The position numbers and the translations under genes are program-made. Positions 9,141 to 17,034 of a stretch of 20,320 nt of DNA are shown one piece after another. Below the pieces are notes generated by a model. The model made no database searches. It saw only the letters and a program-made list of their open reading frames with translations, and was not told the origin of the DNA. The number at the start of each line of letters is the position of its first letter. Position 1 is the first letter of the stretch. The stretch comes from JBBRGG01 sp038240875 (GTDB taxonomy: Bacteria; Planctomycetota; Phycisphaerae; Phycisphaerales; UBA1924): positions 1-20,320 of the forward strand of contig JBBRGG010000027.1 of NCBI GenBank assembly GCA_038240875.1, read 5' to 3'.

Positions 9141-9518
9141 ATGAACGGAGCAAAGCCGTGGCAGTTTGTAGTACTGGCGTTGGGGGCCGCAGCACTAGTT
9201 TTCGTGGTGATTTTTAGCTTCAGTTCTGACGGGCGCGACGTCAAACTCACGCAGACGGTGATGGTCGCCGACGTGCAGGCCGGAACGGTCTTCGCTGCTG
9301 ACGTTTCCAAAATGGGTATCCAGATTCCAATGACCAACCCATATACAAATACGGCTACTTTGTACCCAGCCTATCGCGACGGGGAAAACTGGAAGATCGA
9401 AGGTGAGTACATTCAGGTCGTCCGTGCACTCCCAGATGCACAAACCACGGGAATGGCGGATAAGCGTGCGGGCCTTTTGAAGCCCTTTACGGAAGCTCCC
9501 AAGCCTCTTGCAAGCTGA
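9141..9518 (+). CDS. Small single-span membrane protein of a planctomycete pseudopilin-associated type, function unknown
   Basis: The 125-residue product has one N-terminal membrane span (about residues 8-27), followed by a short outside-facing domain of roughly 95 residues. Within it, VMVADVQAGTVF and then NPYTNTATLYPAYRDGENWKIEGEYIQ resemble small planctomycete proteins with a TGxLF...NPxTGxxTLxP pattern that are often encoded near pseudopilin-like genes; this is from general family knowledge, not a search. The start is set by a strong AAGGAGG site 5 nt upstream. It precedes the pseudopilin-like gene by 205 bp on the same strand, so shared function or transcription is plausible. No catalytic residues are evident. 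Confidence 0.75.
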   Translation: MNGAKPWQFVVLALGAAALVFVVIFSFSSDGRDVKLTQTVMVADVQAGTVFAADVSKMGIQIPMTNPYTNTATLYPAYRDGENWKIEGEYIQVVRALPDAQTTGMADKRAGLLKPFTEAPKPLAS

Positions 9519-9678
9519 ACAATGCTGCTAAATACTTTGTAGCCTTTGAGAAGTACTGTCGAAACCATTTGTTCCTGTCTGGCAAGCCTAACGTCTCGCG
9601 ACTATGGCTGGTTTATTGTGAGCCAGACTCGATCTCCAGCCCAACAAATCCATGATTTAGAGCACGGAATTTACTAGA

Positions 9679-9705
9679 CAGCACGTAGAAGTCAGCACGT
9701 AGAAG
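9679..9705 (+). repeat. Two tandem copies of CAGCACGTAGAAG upstream of the pseudopilin gene
   Basis: CAGCACGTAGAAG occurs at 9679-9691 and again at 9693-9705, a 14-bp period. The second copy ends 3 bp before the AAGGAG ribosome site (9709-9714) of the pseudopilin-like gene. It may be a simple duplication or a paired binding site in the leader. Confidence 0.7.
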
Positions 9706-9723
9706 ACCAAGGAGTTTCGCCCC

Positions 9724-10836
9724 ATGCCTTGTACGCGTTCAAGTAAACCGTGTCGCACATATAAGCACGCAAACATAACTTCACGTGCACTGGTCAAGCA
9801 TCGCGCCTTTACACTGATCGAGTTGCTGGTGGTGATCGCGATCATCGCGCTTTTGATCGCGATTCTTCTCCCGGCGTTGGGCAAGGCTCGTGATGCCGCT
9901 CGTTCGTTGGTGTGCCAGACGACGGTTCGTGGGCTTGCGCAGGGCCAAGCTGTATATGCCTCGTCGAACAAGGAATTTATCGCTGGCGTTCGGACGTCCG
10001 GTGCTGAAGGACACGTGCTCAGTGGCATTCCATTAGTGGGCGAGACTACCTCAGAAACGCCTGTAACGAGTTGGGACTGGATTAGCCCAACTGTTGGCGA
10101 GTCGTTCAACTTTGCGCCAGATCGTGCAAATCGGTACTTTGACATTCTGTCGCGTGTATCGTGCCCGTTGGTGAAGAATTTCAACCAGACATTCTTTACC
10201 GGTGGCGCAACAGATTCGTCCGCGTTTACGCAGGTCCAGATTCGTCGTGGGTTGTTCAAGCAGGTCAGCTACATCATGCCTTCGACGTTCCAGTTTGTGA
10301 GTGCCGCTGCTACAGATCAGCAGGCGACGGTGACCCTGCGTTCAGGCGCTTCGCGTATGATGCCAAAGGGCTTTACGAATCCTGCGACGGTGCCTGCTGG
10401 ATATGTGCCTCGGATTGACAGCCAGTACATCGCCAACCCATCGCGCAAGGTTCTTGTGATGGATGGCACGCGGTTCTATTCCGATACGGCCAACCTGCTG
10501 AACATCGATCTTTCGCCCGCGCCCAATCTCTTCTCATCGTTCGCGTGCAATGACCCGATATTCAACCGTGGCCGCGAGTATGGCAGGGATTTGATTCCTT
10601 CTGGTCCCACGCGCTGGGCTAATGTTTTCTTGTCCATGCGGCACCAGAACCTGAGCGTGAACGCCGGGCACTTTGATGGCCACGTTTCGGTATTGAGCTC
10701 GGACAAGGTGTGGGGCGATGCCGATCGCTTCTTCCCAACGGGCAGCCAGTGGACGGGAGCCGACGCGACTCCGGAAGCTGCGGCGAAGTATTTGCCTTTG
10801 CTTTCGAGGCCGGTGGGCAGCCGAGCGCTGGATTGA
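9724..10836 (+). CDS. Prepilin-type N-terminal cleavage/methylation domain protein (pseudopilin-like)
   Basis: The 370-residue product begins with a 28-residue basic leader ending HRA, then FTLIELL with Glu33 at position +5 of the mature protein, and a long hydrophobic helix to about residue 50 (LLPALGKARDAAR follows). This is the class III signal cut and N-methylated by prepilin peptidase; here the residue before the cut is Ala rather than Gly. Near the C-terminus RHQNLSVNAGHFDGHVSVLS (His307, Asp318, Gly319) resembles the H-X9-DG motif of planctomycete prepilin-like proteins, with a spacing of ten. The body is large and variable, so the protein is probably one of the many secreted pilin-like proteins of this phylum rather than a major pilin. 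The ATG at 9724 follows AAGGAG at 9709-9714. Confidence 0.88.
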   Translation: MPCTRSSKPCRTYKHANITSRALVKHRAFTLIELLVVIAIIALLIAILLPALGKARDAARSLVCQTTVRGLAQGQAVYASSNKEFIAGVRTSGAEGHVLSGIPLVGETTSETPVTSWDWISPTVGESFNFAPDRANRYFDILSRVSCPLVKNFNQTFFTGGATDSSAFTQVQIRRGLFKQVSYIMPSTFQFVSAAATDQQATVTLRSGASRMMPKGFTNPATVPAGYVPRIDSQYIANPSRKVLVMDGTRFYSDTANLLNIDLSPAPNLFSSFACNDPIFNRGREYGRDLIPSGPTRWANVFLSMRHQNLSVNAGHFDGHVSVLSSDKVWGDADRFFPTGSQWTGADATPEAAAKYLPLLSRPVGSRALD

Positions 10837-10922
10837 TAGGCTAACCTGTATCGATAGATGCAGCGAGTTGATGTATATAGCGAAATCGATAGTTGGTTGA
10901 GTGCAAAACCGTGAAGTCTAAG

Positions 10923-10954
10923 CCTTTTCTCGAATGAGAAGAGGTTTTTATTTT
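10923..10954 (+). terminator. Rho-independent terminator after the pseudopilin-like gene
   Basis: A 9-bp stem, CCTTTTCTC (10923-10931) with GAGAAGAGG (10936-10944), has one G-U pair and a GAAT loop, and is followed directly by TTTTTATTTT. It lies 86 bp after the pseudopilin stop and ends that transcript. On the minus strand no T-run follows, so it acts in one direction. Confidence 0.85.
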
Positions 10955-11002
10955 GGACAATAAGTTGGTGGGTTCAAAGTTCGGGAGCGATTAGAAAGTG
11001 CG

Positions 11003-11419
11003 TTAGATTTGGCGGATCTGGCCGCTGCTGCGGTCATAGCGATTAACCGACGGGTCGGCGGCGAGTGACCAGAGTTCAATGCCCCCTGCGATGCTCAATG
11101 CGTTTGGATAGCCAAGTTGGCGTAGCGCTAGGGCGGCCCGCATCGAACGCACCCCGTGATGGCATAAGAGCAAGAGTTCTTGACCGGGTGCGAGTTCGAT
11201 CTCGTCGGCACGCTTTTCAATTTGATCGAGCGGGATATGGATCGAGCCAGGAATATGGGCAAAGTTCCACTCTTCGTTGGTTCGCACGTCGACAATCATC
11301 GCCGCCTTGGTTACGAGCGCTGCGTGGGCGTCGCGTGGCGTGCGTTCGTACTCGGGCTTAAATGCGTATCCGACGGGAAGGCCTTGGGTATCGAGAGAAG
11401 TGGGCTTTGTCATATTCAT
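11003..11419 (-). CDS. Single-domain rhodanese-like protein
   Basis: Rhodanese domains carry sulfur as a cysteine persulfide. The 138-residue product has the domain markers MIVDVRTNEEW (41-51), HIPGSIHIP (55-63), the active-site loop CHHGVRS with Cys86, and the closing AGGIELW (111-117). The Cys is present with a six-residue loop ending in Arg-Ser, the pattern of an active sulfurtransferase rather than a phosphatase-like relative. The N-terminus (LPVGYAFKPEYERTPRDA) matches the short lead-in common in single-domain rhodaneses. ATG at 11419, with another ATG two codons on. The lipoprotein gene ends 35 bp upstream on the same strand. Its sulfur donor and acceptor are not evident. Confidence 0.88.
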   Translation of the reverse strand: MNMTKPTSLDTQGLPVGYAFKPEYERTPRDAHAALVTKAAMIVDVRTNEEWNFAHIPGSIHIPLDQIEKRADEIELAPGQELLLLCHHGVRSMRAALALRQLGYPNALSIAGGIELWSLAADPSVNRYDRSSGQIRQI

Positions 11420-11454
11420 CTTCGCTCGTGGTGTGGGTCGCTAATTGTCGTTAT

Positions 11455-12276
11455 TTACGGCGTAGGCGAGACTTTGCTTGGGTCAACAGCCGAGTCAGTT
11501 GACGGGATAGTGGAAGGGTTAGAAGGTATGGCTCGTGTGATGGGAGTGGAGGGGGTGGGTGTGGGGTTAATTGTTGGGGTGGGTGTAGCCTGGACTACAG
11601 GGGTAGCAGAGACGTTGGCGTAAGAAGCTTGACGAGGCGGGAGTTCATCGGTAGGGCGCGCGTTGGCTGGTACGCCGCGAGCGGTCCAGACTGGTGCGCG
11701 TGCATATGGGTAGCGCGTGCCTCGCATTTCAATCTGGCGATAGTCGTCGTCGCTCATCTTGTACGCGCGGTAAGGCATCAGCAATAGGTCATATACCGCG
11801 TATGGACCTGCAAGCCAGGTCTCCTCGGCGATCGTCCAGTATCCTTCAGGAGCAAGTTCGAGTGCGCTAGTAGGTGTTGGAAATTCTCGGCGTTCACGAG
11901 CGGCAGCCGTCGCGAGAGGGTCGTTGGTCGCGTAGATCTGACCGCTAGCTGTGCCGGAAACCGGAACGACGAAGATGGTGCGTGGCCATTTGGTTCGGCC
12001 CATGTCGAGCGTGCCTGGTATTGCACTCGATGCACGATCGGCGGCACGCGTTGTCATGCGTTCGACATCAAGACCGGGGAGTACAACGCCTGGTTCGAGG
12101 CCAGCGTACCCGCCACCGATATCGTTTCGGGCGTTGGAATAGGAGCAGCCGCTTAGCATCGCGGCGGACCACGACGCGATCACCATCGCAATTGGCATGT
12201 TGTGCCGAGTTGAAAGGAGAGATTTCGGTGCCGCCAACGTGTAGTTCATAGTGGTGCGATCTCGCGAGGGATTCAT
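11455..12276 (-). CDS. Predicted lipoprotein of unknown function with a Pro/Thr-rich tail
   Basis: The product has an N-terminal hydrophobic segment ending in a lipobox, LSGC with Cys44, when started from the ATG at 12276. ATG codons at 12249 (residue 10) and 12198 (residue 27) would give shorter signal peptides; which is used cannot be decided, as none has a clear ribosome site. The mature part (about 45-215) has a Trp- and Tyr-rich region (EGYWTIAEETWLAGPYAVYD, then LLLMPYRAYKMSDDDYRQIEMRG) without a family I recognise. Residues about 225-273 are a Thr/Pro/Ser-rich tail (TPTPTINPTPTPSTP) that looks disordered. The rhodanese gene follows 35 bp downstream on the same strand. Confidence 0.75.
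   Translation of the reverse strand: MNPSRDRTTMNYTLAAPKSLLSTRHNMPIAMVIASWSAAMLSGCSYSNARNDIGGGYAGLEPGVVLPGLDVERMTTRAADRASSAIPGTLDMGRTKWPRTIFVVPVSGTASGQIYATNDPLATAAARERREFPTPTSALELAPEGYWTIAEETWLAGPYAVYDLLLMPYRAYKMSDDDYRQIEMRGTRYPYARAPVWTARGVPANARPTDELPPRQASYANVSATPVVQATPTPTINPTPTPSTPITRAIPSNPSTIPSTDSAVDPSKVSPTP
11542..11566 (+). other. G-quadruplex-type G-run cluster
   Basis: On the + strand four G-runs occur with loops of 6, 1 and 3 nt: GGG at 11542, GGGGG at 11551, GGG at 11557 and GGGG at 11563. It lies over the Pro/Thr-rich tail of the lipoprotein gene, on its template strand. Formation in the cell is not shown by the sequence. Confidence 0.45.
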
Positions 12277-12327
12277 GAAGCAGGATTTGAGAGAGTCGAG
12301 TCAGCGAACATATTCGCTACTCATGCG

Positions 12328-12384
12328 GCGTGCTATTCATTGTGGCGTGCATGCTCGGACCTTCCAACATAGAGAATAGCACGC
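12328..12384. repeat. Perfect 11-bp inverted repeat directly after the recX stop codon
   Basis: GCGTGCTATTC (12328-12338) and GAATAGCACGC (12374-12384) are exact reverse complements separated by 35 nt. The right arm touches the recX stop codon at 12385-12387, so in the leftward transcript the hairpin begins immediately after the stop. No T-run follows, so it is not a standard intrinsic terminator; it could protect the mRNA end or terminate in another way. Confidence 0.7.
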
Positions 12385-13281
12385 TTACTCCCCGGGTGAA
12401 TCGTCAACGTTCTTTCTATTGAAGCCTGTTCCTTTCTTGAAGCCGCTTTGTTTCAAGGTTGAAGATCGGCTGAAGACGTTGCCTTGTTTCAAGCCTTTAC
12501 CTTGTTTCAAAGTGGACGTGCGATTGAGGCCGTTGCCTCGTTTCAAGGGGGTTTTCCGGGAGAGACCTTTGGATTTTTTCTTTGGCCGATCCGCCTTTGC
12601 TCGCTGTTTGGAATCACTTAGTGACGCGTCCTCGTCTTCGTGTTTATTTGACTCGTATCGAGGTTCGGGGAGTGAACCAAGCACGGCTTCCACGGCTGTT
12701 CGGCTCGCTTCGCCATCAAAGCCTCGGCGGCCCATCGCAGCCAACAAACGCCGCCACCGTGTGGTCGCGTCGGCCTTTGCGGGCAAACGCTTCGCGAGAG
12801 TTTCTGCGGCTTGCATCGCGCGGGCCGATTCGCCGGGCAGCTCGGCGATGAGCTTGGCGGCGTGCTTCGCTTGAGCCTTGCTGCGGGTAAGCGCGTCTTT
12901 GATCAGGATATCCCCTGCGGGCACTTCGCGCGTCGCCCGACGCACAACCGATCGCGCGTGCCTTTCATCATCAAGAGCGCCGATGGCGCGCATGCGCGCG
13001 ATTGCATGCTCGATCTCTGAAGGAAGAAAGCTGGTTCGTTCCAGGCGTTCGCGAATATCGGCTTGGCTTCGGTCGCGAAGCGCGAGCAATCTCGCCGCCC
13101 TTTGCACGGCTTTGGATTTGCGATCTCGAAGCTGGTCAGGAGAAAAATCGGCTTCGGTGAGCGGTGGGGATGCTGACTCATCGCGATCAGAACGTGATGT
13201 GCGTATAGCACGAGTGCGAGATGAGCCACTAGCTCCCTCAGTTCGTCGCGGTTGTCCAAAGCTGCGGGGCGTCCTTGCCAT
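12385..13281 (-). CDS. recX: RecX-family regulatory protein with a repetitive basic tail
   Basis: RecX binds the RecA filament and limits its activity. Residues about 58-202 show the three-helix RecX repeat pattern: ARLLALRDRSQADIRERLE, then ARMRAIGALDDERHARSVVRR (the LDDERxAR signature of the family), and WRRLLAAMGRRGFDGEASRTAVEAVL. The N-terminal 45 residues are Ser/Arg-rich. The last 95 residues are unusual: an acidic patch, a KKKSKG stretch, then Lys/Arg/Ser/Thr-rich repeats of about 12 residues (GLNRTSTLKQGK and variants). Ordinary RecX proteins are 150-270 residues and lack such a tail. The ATG at 13281 follows GGAAGG 8 nt upstream. No recA is nearby. The small TPR gene lies 90 bp upstream on the same strand. 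Confidence 0.85.
   Translation of the reverse strand: MARTPRSFGQPRRTEGASGSSRTRAIRTSRSDRDESASPPLTEADFSPDQLRDRKSKAVQRAARLLALRDRSQADIRERLERTSFLPSEIEHAIARMRAIGALDDERHARSVVRRATREVPAGDILIKDALTRSKAQAKHAAKLIAELPGESARAMQAAETLAKRLPAKADATTRWRRLLAAMGRRGFDGEASRTAVEAVLGSLPEPRYESNKHEDEDASLSDSKQRAKADRPKKKSKGLSRKTPLKRGNGLNRTSTLKQGKGLKQGNVFSRSSTLKQSGFKKGTGFNRKNVDDSPGE
12448..12546 (-). repeat. 36/18-bp in-frame repeats within the recX tail
   Basis: On the + strand TTGTTTCAA occurs at 12448, 12484 and 12502, and the variant TCGTTTCAA at 12538, with spacings of 36, 18 and 36 bp. They encode repeats of the TLKQG/GLKQG type in the RecX tail. All spacings are multiples of three. Confidence 0.85.
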
Positions 13282-13312
13282 TATTTCTGCCTTCCATTAC
13301 AAACGCTGTTAA

Positions 13313-13370
13313 CCAGCATGTCTTGGCCACATAAGGCCCAAACCGAAAACGGCCCAAACCTTAATGCTGG
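13313..13370. repeat. 7-bp inverted repeat enclosing a duplicated GGCCCAAACC, between the TPR gene and recX
   Basis: CCAGCAT (13313-13319) and ATGCTGG (13364-13370) are exact reverse complements. Between them GGCCCAAACC occurs twice, spaced 16 bp apart. The right arm lies 1 bp from the TPR gene stop (13372-13374). There is no T-run. The arms are short, so this is weaker than the repeat after recX. Confidence 0.45.
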
Positions 13371-13371
13371 G

Positions 13372-13701
13372 CTACTCCAGCATATCAAGCAGCGCGGCAA
13401 GTTCGCTGGATGCCTTCATGTCTTGAACCTTCTTTGCTACCGCTATGCCCGCCTTGACAGTGTTGATCGCGCCGGTGATGTCGTCGGCGTCTTGCTGGAC
13501 GCGGGCTTTGTGGTAGTAGGCATAGCAATAAGTTGAGTCTGCCGCGATGCACTTGTCGTAAAAATCGATGGACTTTGCCGAGTTGCCTTGCTTAGCGTGC
13601 TCCTGGGCCAAGCCATACAACACAAATGCGTCCAGTGGATCAAGCGTGAGGAGTTTTTCAAGTTGTGCGATCCGATCGGTGCCGCCAGGAGATGTAACCA
13701 T
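13372..13701 (-). CDS. Small tetratricopeptide-repeat protein
   Basis: The 109-residue product holds about two TPR units: residues 24-56 (DAFVLYGLAQEHAKQGNSAKSIDFYDKCI) and 57-90 (YCYAYYHKARVQQDADDITGAINTVKAGIAVA), with the usual small and aromatic residues at helix contacts. A short helix precedes them and one follows. TPRs mediate protein contacts; no partner is evident. There is no signal peptide or membrane span, so it should be cytoplasmic. ATG at 13701 with no clear ribosome site. It is transcribed leftward toward recX (90 bp away) and diverges from the 3-hydroxyacyl-CoA dehydrogenase gene. Confidence 0.8.
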   Translation of the reverse strand: MVTSPGGTDRIAQLEKLLTLDPLDAFVLYGLAQEHAKQGNSAKSIDFYDKCIAADSTYCYAYYHKARVQQDADDITGAINTVKAGIAVAKKVQDMKASSELAALLDMLE

Positions 13702-13836
13702 CCCGCATTATTCGCATGATTCTGCGCCAGCGTGTAGCGAATCAAACCAAACCGCTTCTACCCTTGGGCTTCACAGTGGGTCTAATGATCCGATCAACAT
13801 TGCACGATTTGAGCACTTTCGCAAAGGGTTTTGACC

Positions 13837-14718
13837 ATGTCCAATGGCACTTCGCACGGCGTTCAACAACTCGGCGTCATCGGCGCTGGGCAAATGGGTG
13901 GCGGCATCGCCCAGATCGCGGCGGTCGCAGGGATCAACGTGACCATCGTTGATTCGTTTCCTGGCGCGATCGACAAATGCAAAGCCGTCCATATTAAGAG
14001 CCTTGCCAAGTTTGTCGAGAAGGCCAAACTCACCAAGGACGCCGCCGACGCGGCCCTGGCGCGTATCGCCTACACGGCCTCGCTCGAAGACCTCGCCAGG
14101 TCAGACTGGGTTGTCGAAGCTGTCGTCGAAGACGTGAAGTTGAAGAAAGATATTTTCACAAAGCTCGCGGCGATGTTCCCCAATGACAACGTCGTCCTCG
14201 CGACCAACACCAGCAGTATCTCGATCACTGATATCGCTACCGCTGCCGGGAAATCAGCCCATCGCGTGGTTGGGATGCACTTCTTTAATCCCGTGCCATT
14301 GATGCAGCTGGTTGAGATCATTCCCGCGTTGCAGACTTCGACCAATGTTGTTGATCGAACTGTGGCGCTCGCGACGGCAATGGGAAAGACGGCACTCAAG
14401 GCCAGAGATCGCGCCGGGTTTGTTTCCAATCGCGTGCTGATGCCTATGATCAACGAGGCGTTCTATGCGTGGATGGAAGGGGTCGCCGAGCCCGACGCTA
14501 TTGATGGCATCATGAAACTTGGGTGCAACTTCCCGATGGGTCCGTTGCGCCTCGCCGACTTTATTGGGCTTGATACCTGCGTGAACATCATGAACGTGCT
14601 CGCCGACGGGTTGAACAACGACCGCTACCGCGCGTGCCCGCTCTTGAAAGAACTCGTGACAGCGGGCCGCTTGGGCGATAAATCTGGGCGAGGTGTCTTC
14701 GAGTACGCCGCGAAGTAA
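13837..14718 (+). CDS. 3-hydroxyacyl-CoA (3-hydroxybutyryl-CoA) dehydrogenase, single-domain type
   Basis: The enzyme interconverts 3-hydroxyacyl-CoA and 3-oxoacyl-CoA with NAD(P), in fatty-acid oxidation or in butyryl-CoA/PHB-type metabolism. The 293-residue product has the Rossmann motif GAGQMGGGIA at 16-25, the acid IVDS at the next strand, and the catalytic residues: Ser in NTSS (126/127), His148 in MHFFNPVP, Glu160 in MQLVEI and Asn198 in GFVSNRV. The C-terminal domain carries MGPLRLADFIGLD near 234-246. The length fits the Hbd/PaaH/FadB2 group without a fused hydratase. The ATG at 13837 is preferred over a TTG six bases earlier; AAAGGG lies 8-10 nt upstream. It converges on fumC, with only 39 bp between the stops. 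Confidence 0.93.
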   Translation: MSNGTSHGVQQLGVIGAGQMGGGIAQIAAVAGINVTIVDSFPGAIDKCKAVHIKSLAKFVEKAKLTKDAADAALARIAYTASLEDLARSDWVVEAVVEDVKLKKDIFTKLAAMFPNDNVVLATNTSSISITDIATAAGKSAHRVVGMHFFNPVPLMQLVEIIPALQTSTNVVDRTVALATAMGKTALKARDRAGFVSNRVLMPMINEAFYAWMEGVAEPDAIDGIMKLGCNFPMGPLRLADFIGLDTCVNIMNVLADGLNNDRYRACPLLKELVTAGRLGDKSGRGVFEYAAK

Positions 14719-14757
14719 GCGCAAGTTACTCGGCGATCATTCGTGGATACTACCCCT

Positions 14758-16629
<1,872 letters not shown>

Positions 16630-17034
16630 AGAGCCCAGTGTACGGCGATCATGCCCAGTTGTACCAATCCAGTCACCAAATGCCTGCAAGCACGTAGCCA
16701 AGCCACAACACCTTCCAAATTTGGCATGTACTTGATTGGAACCAAATTCAAACTCACGGGTACCACCTTCTACCGAACAGATCGCACCACCCCCAGCACG
16801 CCCTCCAGCACCACCCCTAGCTACAACCAAGCGAATAAAGCTGGGCATAATCAAGCATATTGGCTCGCTCGCCGGAATAAAATCGTGACCTATTCTTTTT
16901 TTATGTAGAGCGTAACACGAATGCGAGACTTTTTATCGTCCAAATTCCAAGCAACCGCGACACGTACGAGTACCAAATCTCCCACATATGGCATCGAACC
17001 TTGACGCCACGAATTGCACGGAGCCATCTCAGCC
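16630..17034. other. Divergent intergenic region between fumC and the transglutaminase-like gene
   Basis: About 405 bp separate the two divergent starts and should hold both promoters. On the minus strand TACACT (16642-16637) would place a transcript start at the fumC ATG, with TTGGTA upstream at a long 19-bp spacing; this is weak. Open frames cross the region on both strands but have poor composition and no family likeness. I see no RNA gene or clear terminator. Confidence 0.6.

Noticed and set aside
9575..9627. GTCTGGC and GCCAGAC inverted repeat upstream of the pseudopilin-like gene
   Set aside because: Seven-base arms about 40 bp apart with mismatches outside; expected by chance.
16630..16854. 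Further N-terminal extension of fumC to an ATG at 16854
   Set aside because: The added residues (Gly/Arg-rich, then irregular) lack the repeat style of the extension and of the core, and the ATG at 16629 opens directly into the Lys/Ser-rich segment.
16651..16908. 85-residue + strand ORF in the fumC / transglutaminase-like divergent spacer
   Set aside because: Low-complexity Thr/Ser composition, no ribosome site, and it would occupy the likely promoter region of both genes.
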